Shown here: positions 44,191 through 57,150 of the stretch, in pieces
Layout of the letters: every line of letters starts with the position of its first letter
Position numbering within the stretch: the first letter of the stretch is position 1
Assembly (NCBI RefSeq): GCF_030445035.2
Contig: NC_080680.1
Coordinates: 119,314,228 to 119,378,227, forward strand
Source of the DNA: Dasypus novemcinctus
Lineage: Eukaryota; Chordata; Mammalia; Cingulata; Dasypodidae
DNA length: 64,000 nt
Direction of reading: 5' to 3'
Notes under the pieces: generated by a model
Told to the model about the DNA's origin: nothing
What the model saw: only the letters and a program-made list of their open reading frames with translations
Database searches by the model: none
Translations under genes and position numbers: made by a program

Positions 44191-47100
44191 TCATATTAGT
44201 GAGGTCATGTAATATTTGTCCTTCAATGCCTGGCATGCTTCACTCAACATAAGGCCCTCAAGATTCATCCATGTTATTCCTTGTGTTAGCAGTGTATTCT
44301 TTCTTATAGCTGAGTAACATTCCATTGTATTTATATACCACATTTTGTTTATCCATTAATCTGTTGATGGGCTTATGGATTGATTCCAACTTTTGGCAAT
44401 AGTGAATAATGCTGCAATGAACATTGGTGTGCATATATCTTTTGTGTCCTTGATTTCAATTCTTCTGGGTATATATCCAGCTGTGGAATTGCTAGATCAT
44501 ATGGCAGAGCTATAGTTAGTATTTTTGAGGAACTGCCAAACTATCCTCCACAATGGCTGGACAATTCTACATTCCCATGTGCAGTGGATGAGGGTCCCCA
44601 TTTCTCCATATACTCTCCAACACTTGCAGCCCTCTGCTTTTTAATGGCCACCAGTCTAATGGGTCTAAGATGATATCTCATTGTAATTTTGATTTGCAAT
44701 CCCTAACAGCTAGTGATGAGGAGCATCTTTTCTTGTGCTTTTTAACTCTTTGTATTTCTTCTTTGGTGAGGTGTCTGTTCAAATCACTGGCTCATTTTTT
44801 AAATGAGATATTTGTCTTTTTTTCCCCCTGAGATACAGGATTTCTTTTTATATGCTAGATATTAGACTCCTATCAGATATATGGCTACCAAATATTTTCT
44901 TCCAATAGGTAGCCTGTCTTTTCACTTTCTTGACAAACTCCTTTGAGGTGCAAAAGTTTTTAAATTTGACAAGGTTCCATTTATCTATTTCTTCTTCCAC
45001 AGCTTGTGCTTCAGGTGTGAAGCTCAGGAAACCATTTCCTATTACAAGTTCCTGAGATGCTTCCTTACATTATGTTTAAAGTTCTTTATGGTCTTGGCCC
45101 TTGTATTTATATCTTTGGTCCATTTTGAGTAGATTTTTGTATAGGTATGCAATGGTATTCCTTTCTCATTTTTTCGATATGGATATCCAGTTCTCCAAGC
45201 ACCATTTGTTGAAGAGGCCATTCTATCCCAGTTGAGTGGCTTGGTGACCTTCTCAAATACCAGATGACTGTATATGTGAGGATCTATATCGGAACTCTCA
45301 ATTCCATTCCATTATTCAGAATGTCTATCCTTGTGCCAATACCATTCAGTTTTGATTACTGTAGTTTTGTAACATGTTTTAAAGTCAGGTAGTATAATTT
45401 CTCCAATTTCATTTTCTTTTTCAATATGTCTTTGGCTATCCAGAACTTTTTGCCCTTCCAAATAAAAATCATACTTAATTTCTCCAATTCAGTAAAAAAA
45501 AATGCTGGGTTGATTTTTATTGGGATTGCATTAAATCTGTAGATAGTCTTTGGTAGGATAGACATCTTGATGATATTTAGTCTTCCTATCCATGAACGGG
45601 GAATATTCTTCCATTTAAATCTTCTTTGATTTCCTTTAATAGTGTTGTATAGTTTTCTGTGTAAAAGTCTTTTACATCTTTAGTTAAATTTATTCCTAGG
45701 TATTTGCTATTTTTCATTTACTATTGTAAATTTTTTCTTAACTTCCTCCTTAGATTGCTCATTATTGGTGTACAGAAATGCTAGTGATCTTTGCACATTG
45801 ATCTTATAACCTGCGACTTTACTGAACTCATTTATAGGCTCTAGAAGATTTGTTGTAGATTTCTCAGGACTTTCTATGTGTAGGATCATATCTCTGCAAA
45901 TAGGGAAATTTTGATTTCTTTCTTTCCAATTTGGATGCCTTTTATATTTGTTTCTTGCCTCAGGCTCAAGCAAGTACTTCCAACACAATGTTAAATAGAT
46001 GTGATAGTGGATATCCTTGTCTTGTTCCTGATCTTAGAGGGAAAGATTTTAAGATTTCACCATTGTATATGATGCTAGCTGTGAGTTTTTCATATATATC
46101 TTTTATCATGTTGAGTAAGTTTACTTCTAATCCTATCCTTTGCAGTGTTTTTAATCAGGAAAGGGGGCTGTATTTTTTCAAATGCTTTTCCTGCGTCTGT
46201 AGAGATGATCATGTGATTTTTTTTAATGTGATCTGTTTATGTGGTGTATTACATTGATTGATTTTCTTATGTTCAACCAACCTTGCATACCAGGAATAAA
46301 ATCCACTTGGTCATGGTGCATACTTCCTTGATGTGTTGTTGAATATGATTAGCAAGTATTTTTTTGAGGATTTTAGCAATTAGGTTCATTAGAGACATTG
46401 GTATGTAATTTTCCTTTTTTGTGGCATCTTTGTTTTGTGTTGGTATTAGGATAATGTGGGCATCAGAGAAAGAGTCAGGGAATATTCCTTCTACTTCTGT
46501 TTTTTGGAAGAGTTTAAGCAGGATTGGTGTTAGTTCTTTTTGGAATGTTTGGTAGAATTCACCTGTGCAATCATCTGGCCCTGTGCTCTTTAGTTGGGAG
46601 ATTCTTGATGCCTAATTCAATCTTGTTACTTGTGATTGGTCTGTTGAGTTCATCAGTTTCTTCTTTTATCAATGTAGGCTGCTTCTGTGTGTCTAGGGAT
46701 TTGTCTATTTTCTCTAAATTATCCTTAATGTTGGCATATAGTTTTTCAAAATATTCTCTTCTAATACACTTTATTTCTGTGGGATCAATGGTGATTTCTC
46801 CATCCTTATTTCTTATTTTGTGTATGTGTCTTCTCTCTTTTTTTCTTTATTAGTCTACTTAAGGGATTGTCCATTTTATTAAACTTTTTTAATAACCAGT
46901 TTTTGGTTTTGTTTATTTTTTCTAGATGCTTTTTTGTGTTCTCTTTCATTTATTTCTGCTCTAATCTTTGTTATTTCCTTCTTTCTACTTCCTTTGGGCT
47001 TAGTTTGCTGTTCTTTTTCTAATTCCTCTAGGTGTGCAGTTATGTCTTTGATTCTAGCTCTTTCCTCTTTTTTGATATATGTATTTATGGTTATGAATTT

Positions 47101-47993
47101 TCCTCTCGGTACAGCTTTTGCTGCATCCCATAGGTTTTGATATGTACTGCTGTCATTTTCATTTGTTTCAAGGTAGTTACTGATTTCTTTTGTCACTTCT
47201 TCCTTGAATCACTGTTTGTCTAAGAGTGCGTTGTATAACTTCCATATCTTTGCACCTAACGTGGTCCTCTGCCCATTATTGATTTCCAGCTTCATTCCAT
47301 TGTGGTCAGAATAATCATTTTGTATAATTTCAGTCTTTCTGAATTCATTGAGGGTTGTTCTGTGGCCAAGCATGTGGTCTACCTTGGAGGATAATCCATG
47401 TGCACTCAAGAAAAAAAGTATATCCTGTTATATTTGGGTGTAGTGTTCTGTTTATGTCTATTAGGTCCAGACCCTCTAATGTATTATTTAAATTCTTTGC
47501 TTTTTTATTGATTCTCTGTTGACATGTTCTGTCTAATGATGATAATGGTGTATTAAAGCCCACCATTATAAATGTAGAGGCATCTATTTCTCCACTTAGT
47601 TTTTCCAATGTTTTCTTCATGTTTTTTGAGGTTGCCCTGGTTTGCTGAATTAATGTTTATGATTGTTCTTTCTTCTTGAAAGATTATATATTTTACTAAT
47701 ATACAGTGTCCAGCTTTGTCTCTTAAAACAGTTTTGCATTTAAAGTCTACTTTTTCTGATATTATTATCATGACTCCCACAAAATTTTGGTTGTTGTTTG
47801 CTTGTAAAATTGTTTTCCAGCCATTCACTTTCAGCATCCTTGAATCCCTGGTTCTAAGTTGGGTTTCTTGTAGACAATATATAGATGGGTCATATTTCCT
47901 TATTCCTTTTGCCAATCTATGTCTCTTGACTGGAGTGTTGAATCCATTAACATTCAGTGTTATTTCTGTCATGGAATTATTTATATCAACCAT
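44191..47993 (-). pseudogene. L1-C ORF2, frameshifted
   Basis: Full-length but broken ORF2. The N-terminal 146 codons (47993-47553) show the endonuclease start with ITLNVNGFNTPVKRHRL and CLQETQL. Further open pieces follow at 47620-47345, 47409-47209, 47196-46879, 45988-45707 and 45565-45356 in changing frames. The ends correspond to the start and stop of L1-A ORF2. At least five frameshifts or stops are visible. No function expected. Confidence 0.9.
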
Positions 47994-48065
47994 AATTTTT
48001 TGGGTTTTATGTATGTCATATGTTGTTTTTATTTCTCTCTTTTTAATTTTTTTACTTTTTACACT

Positions 48066-48903
48066 CTCCTCCCACTCTCTCTATCCTGTTTTTTCCTTTC
48101 AAATTGCTGCACTCCCCTCAGTATTTCTTCAAGGACAGGTTTCTTATTAGCCTACTCTCTTAATTTATGTTTATCTGTGATTATTTTGAATTCTCAACCA
48201 TTTTTGAATGCCAGCTTTACTGGACAGAGAATTCTTGGATGGAAATTCTTTTCTTTTAGCAGCATAATTATGTCATGCCCCTGCCTTGTTGCATTCATGG
48301 GTTCAGATGAGAGATCAGCACTTAATCTTATTGAGCTTCACCTGTATGTGATGGTTTTCTTTTCTCCTGCTGCATTCATTACTCTGTCTTTATCTTGAGC
48401 TTTGGACAATCTGAAAAGTATATGACTTGGAGTAGGCCTTTTGAGATTTATAATATTTGGGGTGTGCTACTCTTCCTGGACATGTACATCCATCTCACCC
48501 AATAAAGTTGGGAAGTTTTCACCTATTATTTTCTCCAACATGCCTTCTGTCTCTATCCCTTCTCTTCACCCTTTGGGATGCCTATAATGCATATATTTGA
48601 GCATTTTGTATTGTTGTTCAGATCCCTAAATCCCTGCTGGATTTTTCCTATCATTTTTATCTATGTCTTCTACTATCTGTTTGATTTCAGATGTACTGTC
48701 TCCCACATCGCTAATTCTTTCCACTGTTTATTCAAATCTACTGTTATGTGTTTCCAGTGCATTTTTTATTTCTTGGATTTTGCCTTTCATCACCATCATA
48801 TCTGTTATCTTTTTATGTATGTTTACAATTTCTTCTATGTTCTCCTAGTGTCTTCTTAAATATCCTTGGTCTCTCCCTTTGCTTCATTAAGTTGGTTCTA
48901 TAA
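48066..48903 (-). pseudogene. L1-C ORF1, truncated and broken
   Basis: Minus-strand ORF1 relic aligned with L1-A ORF1 (for example 'GATGCCTATAATGCATATATT' region near 48580, and the 3' end near 48066). The 5' end of the L1 lies within the N-terminal part near 48903. Several stops and frameshifts. Confidence 0.75.
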
Positions 48904-51331
48904 AATGGCTTTACTAAAAGAAAAAAAATAAGTCTGGGATCACACACATATTTATGGAAATCAAATTCACTAACATCCATTCCTTATCTTAGAATTCCAC
49001 ATATTTATTGTTATCTAATTAACATTCTGGTTTAACATAAATGAAACTTTTTTGTAGTTAAACCAATGATGTATTTGTTGCTTTCATTGAATAATATCCT
49101 TATGTAAAAACTGTTAATAGAGTAAATGGTTGTAGAAGTTTGTCCAAATTTTGTTGACAGAGGTGAGATGTGTTGCCATAATCCCCAGTACTGTGAATAT
49201 TATAGGATACCATGCCCCTCCATAATTATGCTATTAATTGGAAAAAGGCAATTTTGAAGATGTGATTAAGGTTACCAATCAGTTAACACTGTGTCACACA
49301 GAAGGGAGATTATGGTAAAGGGAAACTAATCAGTGAACTATTTAAAAGCAGAGAATGTATTCCAACTGGTGGCAGAAGAGGAAATCAGACTAAGTGTGAG
49401 AGGTTAACATGCCATTGCTAGTTTGAAGTTGCAGGGAGTCAGCTACCTGTGTGAGGAAGAATGCAGGCAATTGCTAGGAGCTAGGAAATGGGGACATCCT
49501 ATGCAGGCAAGGAACTGTTTTCTGCAATGTGAATGAGCTTCAAAGTATACCAAAAATTCAGAAAATGTCAAGATAATCAGCACACTTACACATTATCTAA
49601 TAGCCCTGACATTAGAAGTTCTCTGATCATAAGCAGAGATCCTTACCATTTGTATATTTATTTGTTGAAACCATCATATGCTGCCTTCTGCCTGTGATTT
49701 GCTTGTGGGTAAATGTTTAGGATATCCCAGGACTTTGGGTTTAGGGGATAGAAGGGGATGTCCTTAGCTCTTAATGAATGTCTGCTTTGATTTCTCAAGG
49801 TATAAGAGGATAGGAAGAGGGTGACAGTGGTGGGATTTACCCCCCATTTCTGGGTTTTGGCACTGCACCTGCTCAGAGATCTAATTAAGTAGTTTTTTTC
49901 ATCATCTATTTTTAGAAGAAATATAACAAAAATGCATTAATCAATTTTGGAGCTGTTCAAATAACATCTCAATATAAATTAGACATTATCCCACTCATTC
50001 TCATCCTTTAATGTTATATATGTGTGTGTATGGAGAACAGGCAGAAGTGGGGTGTTTGGGAAGAGAAAAGGAAAATATCCCATTCAGCTTGCAGAATGCA
50101 TAAGTTTGAAGTAGCTTTTATAGTACAGAAAATTTTGAGGAGGAATTTGGTGGTGATGAGACCTTGTATTGACAGTTGATAAGAATACAGTTTCCAGTGA
50201 TGAAGAATAGTTGCCAGCTGCCCCAAGAATCCTTTCCCATGCAGCCAGAGGTGGGGAGAAATGCACTGGTTCTCACCTCCCAAGTAGCCTTGTGGAATGG
50301 AATTCTATAGAGGCCCAGCTACTTCCCCTCCTCCACCTTCACATACTTGAGAACAGGAGGGGAACTGGAAACTTCCAAATCTGTGGAGTCTAGGCATGGA
50401 GCAGGATGTGATGTGGCGGTCCTCCTGTTCACCTACTTGTCTCAATGGGAATTTGACTCTTGCTTAATGGCCTATGTAATGACCCTGAACTACTTTTTCT
50501 CTTCCACCCTCAGAGAGGGAAGACAGCTTGCTGTGAATGATACAGGTGTATGGCTAAGTGTGGAGTTAACTGGCTTGCTGGCTGTTTTACACTGTAAGCC
50601 TGGGTTTGAAGTCTGTGGAATAGGGGAATTTTCAGTAAAACCGTATTCCTTATCTTCTTCCATTTCCTAACAAGAGGAGTCCAAAGAGAAGGGATAGCAG
50701 AAAAAAGGTATTAGCAAAACTGAGAGGTGAAGAAGCACATGATATTTTCACTTTAAATAAGGTATCACAAACAACCCACAAGTATTCAGTTACTTCCCAA
50801 ACTCTCATTGGGAAGATACTTTAAAGGTAGGTACATAATATTAGACCCCTGGGTAGGGCCATGTCTCCATGCCTACCCCAACTCAGAACTGGGTCAGGAA
50901 CAGTAAGTAGTTTCCAGTGCTATCTGGAGAGTGCTTAGGTGTTTCTTAAGGAAATAAACCTTGATGTATCCTGGGTTGGGTGGTGTGGAGCCTAGAAATA
51001 GGACAGGTGCTACATATATATCCTGCATGGCTGTAGTTTAACTCTGAACTCAACATTAAGGCCTCCCCAAGTAGTAGGTACCTTGAGGTATGCAATCACC
51101 TCTCCACATAGTCTTCAGAATAGCTGGCATGAAAGTTCAGTCAGCTGGCTCTGGAGATAATGTTTCCTTTGTGGCCACACAGAACACCTTATGAAACATG
51201 AAGTGTATGAAGTGTAAATTTAAGATAAGGTTTTGTATTAACTGAGTGGAAGAAAGAAAATGAAGAGGGAGAAAATGACCAGTTGATGAGAACCAATGCA
51301 GGTACTACAATAAACACTGATTCTCTCTCAT

Positions 51332-51430
<99 letters not shown>

Positions 51431-52089
51431 TGCACACACAGCTCAAAGACTCACCTCCTTGTGGTTGGCCAATGCTCTGAAGGACAATTTGTTGCCATCT
51501 CTGTAGAGTTCACAAGGGTTTGGGATTTAGGTTCAAGGAAAATGGTGCTAGCATTAGAATCTCTCTTTCTGAGAAAGGGGGAGATCTTCTCTTTCTTCTG
51601 TCCCTACTTGATGAGAATAGCTAAGATCTTGCTGTCATTATGGTGTTGCCCCCAATGTGATAGACATGTTACAAATTGATCTTTCTAAATCTCCCCTGGT
51701 TCAGCCTCAGGGCATTAACCACAGCTGTGTCCCATACCTTACATAAAGAGTACAGTGGTTTGGGGATCACTGGATCCCTACTCAGTCCCATGAAGCATAA
51801 ATTGCAAAAGTCTCCAGATGTGTCAACACCTTTGTCCACATCGATGTTTCTGGTTGAAGCTTGTAAAAAATCACATAGAGCAACTGTCAACAAAAAAGTT
51901 ATCAAAGATTTTCTTGGAAATCAAAGGAGGTAAATTTAAAAGTGTCTGCATGATAGGCCTAGGGTAAGGAACCCTGGAGATGTGCAAGGAGCTACCAATG
52001 GACCTAGGATCCAGAAGGGAGAAGGGAGGGGGAATGAACGTACTTCACTTTCAGACTGTGTGCCTTTTACTTCTTTATCTTGCCTTATT
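48904..52089. other. No gene recognised; possible ancient LTR debris
   Basis: No ORF with recognisable content. Segment 49160-49500 ('TTGAAGATGTGATTAAGGTT', 'GGAGATTATGGTAAAGG') resembles an ancient mammalian interspersed repeat whose family I cannot fix. A microsatellite is listed separately. Confidence 0.4.
51321..51438 (+). repeat. (TC)n-(CA)n compound microsatellite
   Basis: About 95 bp of TC repeats with three interruptions, followed directly by about 24 bp of CA repeats. An open frame through it is an artefact. Confidence 0.98.
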
Positions 52090-52695
52090 CCCTGTCTACA
52101 ACCTCCACTACAAGGTTAAATAGCAGTAGCTAGAATTTCCATCCTCTTCATGTTTTCATCTTAGTTTTATTCTACATCTGGTGGCTATGGACTTTTTGTA
52201 GATGGGATTAATCTGATTTAAGTAGTTCCTATTGGTCTGTTTATCATGAAAGGGTGTCGGATTTTATTAAATGCTTTTTCTGTTGATATAATCATGATTT
52301 TTTTGCCCTTTTTTTTTTTTAAAGATTTATTTATTTATTTATTTAATTCCCCTCCCCTCCCCCGGTTATCTGTTCTCTGTGTCTTTTTGCTGCGTCTTGT
52401 TTCTTTGTCCGCTTCTGTTGTCGTCAGCGGCACGGGAAGTGTGGGCGGCACCATTCCTCGGCAGGCTGCTCCCTCCTTCGCGCTGGGCGTCTCCTTATGG
52501 GTGCACTCCTTGCGCATGGGGCTCCCCTACGCGGGGGACACCCCTGTTGGTACAGCACTCCTTGCGCGCATCAGCACTGCGCACGGGCCAGCTCCACACG
52601 GGTCAAGGGGGCCCGGGGCTTCAACCGTGGACCTCCCATGTGGTAGACGGACGCCCTAACCACTGGGCCAAAGTCCGTTTCCCTTTTTTGCCCTT
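52090..52695 (-). repeat. Old LINE-1 fragment (RT region), split by a SINE
   Basis: Degenerate minus-strand L1 ('GGTTAAATAGCAGTAGC', 'TATCATGAAAGGGTGTCGG', 'AATGCTTTTTCTGTTGATA') matching L1-A ORF2 around 2130-2370. A DAS-III SINE inserted near its left-central part; only 12 bp of L1-side duplication remain on the right. Confidence 0.7.
52311..52683 (-). repeat. DAS-III-type SINE, minus strand
   Basis: About 373 bp with a T-rich/TTTA tail on the left and a tRNA-like head on the right (B box on the minus strand GGTTGAAGCCC). The duplication TTTTTTGCCCTT is at 52299-52310 and 52684-52695. It is CpG-rich, so probably fairly young. Confidence 0.92.
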
Positions 52696-52710
52696 AATTC
52701 ACTCCAATAC

Positions 52711-53262
52711 TGTATTAATCAGCCAAAGGGTGCTGATGCAAAATACCAGGAATTTGTTTGTTTTTATAAAGAGTATTTATTTGGGGTAGGAGCTTACAGA
52801 TACCAGGCCATAAAGCATAAGTTACTTCCCTCACCAGTCTATTTTCACATGTTGGGGCAAGATGGCTGCCGATGTCTATGAGGGTTCAGGTTTCCTGGGT
52901 TTCTCTGGGCTCAGCATCTCTGTTTTCTCCACAAAGTCAGCTGTAGACTATGAGGCTTTCCATGCTTTGCCTCTCTCCATAAAGCCAGCTGTAAACGATG
53001 AGACAAACAGCTCTTTCTCTCTCCCAGGGCTCCAGCTTAAGATTTCAGCATCAAACTCCAACATTAAAAGTCCTCAATTCTGTCCTTTGCCATGCATTTT
53101 ATCTGTGAATACCCACCCAACAAGGGGCAGGGACTCAACATCCTAATGACACGGCCCAATCAAACCCCTAATCATAACTCAATCATGCCCAGGTATAGAG
53201 CAGATTACAAACATAATCAAATATTTATTTTTGGAATTCATAACCATATCAAACTATTAAAA
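52711..53262 (+). repeat. Xenarthran MaLR-like solo LTR
   Basis: It starts TGTATTAATCAGCCAAAGGG, much like the TGTATTAG starts of mammalian MaLR LTRs, and ends near 'CATATCAAACTATT'. A second, internally deleted copy lies at 55162-55378 and a minus-strand piece near 61974. No internal region is attached. The right boundary was set by comparison with the second copy. Confidence 0.65.
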
Positions 53263-53364
53263 CTACTTTTAAGGTTAAGGGTTATACAATATCATTTATA
53301 GCTCTGAGAATAATAAAAACGTTGCACTGAGAGTCCAAACATAATTGCTTCATTTGTTTAATCA

Positions 53365-56300
53365 CATGAAATGTTATATTAAAAAACATAAGAGGTTACC
53401 ATATACCCCACTCCTCACCCTACCCCCCACTCCTCCAGCATCAACATTCCTTTCATCAGTGATGCACATTCATTGCACTCTGGAGCACTGCCACCCCACA
53501 TGGACCATAGTTTACATTGTAGTTCACACTCTCTCCCAGTCCATCCAGGAGGTCATGGCAGGGAAAACAATGTCCTGCATCTGTCTCTGCAATACCATTC
53601 AGGACAACTCTAAGTCCTGAAAATGCCCCACATCACACCTCTTCCTCCCTCTCCCTGCCCTCAGCAACTCCCATGGCCACCATCTCCACATCAATGATAC
53701 AATTTCTTCCATTGCTAGAGTCACAACAGTTCTATAGTAGAATACCAACAAGTCCTCCAATCCATATTATATTCCTCTATCTCATGGACCCTGGGATGGC
53801 AATATCCACTCCAACTCTAACTTGAGAGGGGCCTTAGATCCTACATGGCTGATGGATGCAATTCTCCTACCTGCAGTTGTAGACGGTCTTGGTTTCCTGG
53901 TGTGGTGGTTGACCACACTTGCCTCTCCGTCAGCTGACTTGGGTATGTCTATTGATCTGGAGACTAGGTGTTGCAACTCTGCTAAGGCTCAGGGCCCAGC
54001 TGGCACATGGGGAGTCCAGAGATGCAAGTCTCCTGAGCATACACAAACCCCAGTGCCAATCACAGGTTCAGTAAAAGTGACAGAAGAGGCATGTGTATAG
54101 AGGTCACATCTGAGTCCAAGTCCATCACAATCAGGAGCACAGATTCCAAAGTAGGGCCCACTGGCAAGGCAATGAACTCCAGAACCATCTCTCATGACCA
54201 TAGAACCTGTGTGTCCCCATAGCCCTAGGAGCATCAGTACCTGGAATTGTATCTAATTTGGTTGTCTCTGGGATCCTGCTGAAATGTGTGTAAGCTTGAC
54301 CTCTCTGATGACCTCCCAACTCATTTTGAAGTCTCTGAGCCATATAAACTCATTTGTCTTTACCAGTTCTCCCTTTTATTCAATGTCTTTTTCTAGTTGC
54401 ATCACCAACTAGTGATTGGTATTAATCCCTTGGCACCAGGGAGGCACATCCCAGGGAGTCATATCCCACTCTAGGGGGAAGATAATGGATTTACATGCTG
54501 AGTTTGGCTTAGAGAGTGGCCACATTAGAGCAACATGGAGGCTCTCAGGAGGTAACCCTCAGCTTAAGGCCTTGTTGAAATTTCAAGCTCACAGGCTCAT
54601 AAGCATAGTCACCAGTATCAAGGGCCCATCATTGGACCATCCTTCTTCACTGGTCTTTGTCCTTACGTTTGGGGGATTGTTGCTATTCCATTGTGCAATG
54701 CAACGGAGCTCTCTAGGGTGGGAACTCAGCACTCCTGCAGTTGTGATGTGTAACTCTATCCACTGTGACAATACCCAATGAACATCTGAACATATCTATA
54801 TACCCTATATGTATGCCCAGGACAACTCCCTCCCACCCATGCATCCCCCATCAATCATATCTCACACCAGTACTCCTCCCCTGCCATAGTTGAACCTCTC
54901 TGTGATCCAAAACTTCTTCAAAAATGAAGCCTAATATATTGCCAGATTCAATTAGTATGAAAATGAAATAGTATCGACAGATTTAAAGATTAGAAATAGA
55001 ATATATAATAATTTAGAAAAACTGAAATAAAGTAAAAAATAAACTGGGGTATTAAAAAATGAAAACTATCATAAAGCTTTGTTTTTGATGTTTTGCCTTT
55101 CATCACAGAAATAGGTGTTGCCCTGAATGTACAGTGGCAAGGCTATCTCCTCTGTTCCTCAGTGTATTAGTTAGCCAAAGGGGTGCTGATGCAAAATACC
55201 AGAAATTGGTTGGTTTTTATAAAGGAAATTTATTTGGAGTTAAGCTTACAGATACCAAGGGGTGTGGACTCAATACCCTAATCATAACTCAATCATACCC
55301 AGGTACAGATCAGATCACAAACATTATCCAATATTTCTTTTTGGAATCCATCAATAATATCAAACTGCTACACTCAATGTCTACATCCTTTTTTTTTTTT
55401 TAATTTTGCCTATTAAAAGTTTTAGATCACAGTAAAGTCACATATACAATATAGGGGACTCCCATATACCCAACATTGAACCCTTTTCCTACTTCCCCAG
55501 CAATGATCTTTTTACATTTGGATGTTATATTTGCTACAGCTGATGTATAGATATTAAAATATAGCTACCAACCATGGTTCCATTATGGCTTACATTATGG
55601 TTTATATTTTAGACTACACTTCTCTAAATTTTTGGTTACATTATGGTTTACATTATGGTTTACATTTTAGACTATATATTTTTATAAATTTTGGTGAAAT
55701 TTAACATGGTTTATTTCCATTGTTGCACAAACTCGTGGAACACTTCCATTGCCCCCCAGTTACCCTTACTTCCATCCATTCTCTCCCCCTCCCCTCAGGG
55801 CCCACAGTGACAACCAAGATTCACTGCTTGAAGGACAAGATAGATACTTACAGCACTACTGAGGGTTTGACACTCTAGTCTGTCCTCCCCCATTGGGAGC
55901 CACCCATGCTCTCAAGAGACACCCTCTCCTCTGTTTGGGAACAGCAGTCCAACCCAGGATGGGGTACAACACTTTCCCACTCATTATATATATATCCATG
56001 CACTGATACAACACAATATGGCAAGATGAGCACCCACACACTCCGTAGAAGCCTGCCCCAGGTGTGCCCTGTGCCAGATGCACCCGTCAAACACCCCAAA
56101 CAAGTAAGCCTTCCTTATAGTTTCTAAAGAGTTTTCTCAACATTATAGTTTCAGCCACATACCTGACACTCTCCCATGTTCACCCACTCACCCCAAACCC
56201 TCCCCCTATTTCCATGGTCCATCTGGCCCATCCTCCTAACCCTAGTCCCCCTCAAGCCTACAAAGCCCCACCCAATAGTATCCCTATGCCCCCGTCTTAT

Positions 56301-56445
56301 CCCTTCTCTGCACAACTGCTTACCTCCAATTTATCATAGATTTTGCCCATATAGGCATCAGCTCACATCTTTCCTCTCCCCCCCCTATTTCCTGTAAGTC
56401 CATCTTCCTATCTCTACCTCTCTGAGACAGCTTGATTTGCTTAAT
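53365..56445 (-). other. L1-D 3' UTR (~2.86 kb without the inserted LTR)
   Basis: L1 3' UTR from the ORF2 stop (56446) to the 3' terminus at about 53365 ('ACATAAGAGGTTACCATATA'). It is co-linear with the L1-C 3' UTR along its length. Short minus-strand frames exist (for example 54234-53989) but differ by stops and indels between copies. Confidence 0.85.
55162..55378 (+). repeat. MaLR-like LTR, internally deleted, inside L1-D
   Basis: It starts TGTATTAGTTAGCCAAAGG and ends CAAACTGCTACA. The middle of the LTR, present at 52800-53100 in the fuller copy, is missing. Flanks 'CTCAG' and 'CTCAA' may be a 5-bp duplication with one change. Confidence 0.75.
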
Positions 56446-57150
56446 TCATATCAGAGAGGTCATGTCGTATTTGTCCTTCAATGCCTGACTTGCTTTACTC
56501 AACATAAGGTCCTCAAGATTCATCCATGTTATCCCATGTGCTAACACTGTATTCCATCTTACAGCTGAGTAGTATTCCATTATGTGTATATACCATTTTT
56601 TGTTTATCCATTCATCTGTTGATGGGCATTTGGGTTGATTCCAAATTATGGCAATTGCGAATAGTGCTGCTATGAACATTGGTGTTCATATATCAGTTCA
56701 TATCCTTGTTTTCAGCTCTTCTGGATATATACCTAGCAGTGGAATTGCTGGATCATATGGCAAATATATAGTTAGTTTTTTTAGGAACTGCCAAACTGTC
56801 CTCCAGAATGGCTGGATCCTTGTACATTCCCACCAGCAGTGGATGAGGGTTCCCATTCCTCCACATCCTTTCCAACACTTGTAGTCCTATATTTTTTTAA
56901 TAGCTGCCAGTCTAATGGGTATAACATGATCTCATTGTAGTTTTGATTTGCATTTCCCTAATAGCTAATGATGTTGAGCATCTTTTCATGTGCTTTTTAG
57001 CCATTTGTATTTCTTCTTCAGAGAAGCATCTATTCAAATCTCTTGCCCATTTTTTGAATGGGTTGTTTGTATTTATTTTTGAGATATAGGATTTCTTTAT
57101 ATATATTGGATATTAGGCTTCTATCAGATATATGGTTACCAAATATTTTC
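56446..57150 (-). pseudogene. L1-D ORF2 C-terminal fragment
   Basis: The last 77 codons (56679-56446) are open and match the L1-A C-terminus ([36 protein letters not shown]). Upstream to 57150 the frame is broken. The fragment ends at the inversion point. Confidence 0.88.

Larger units (their letters stand above)
34255..48903 (-). mobile_element. L1-C: decayed LINE-1 with ~2.8-kb 3' UTR, split by a provirus
   Basis: Minus-strand L1 in two blocks: 34255-36624 and 43771-48903. From right to left it shows an ORF1 relic, an ORF2 relic, then a 3' UTR of about 2.8 kb interrupted by the provirus at 36625-43764. The 5' UTR is absent: the element stops inside the ORF1 N-terminal region near 48903. 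Both ORFs carry several frameshifts. I found no clear target duplication. Confidence 0.88.
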
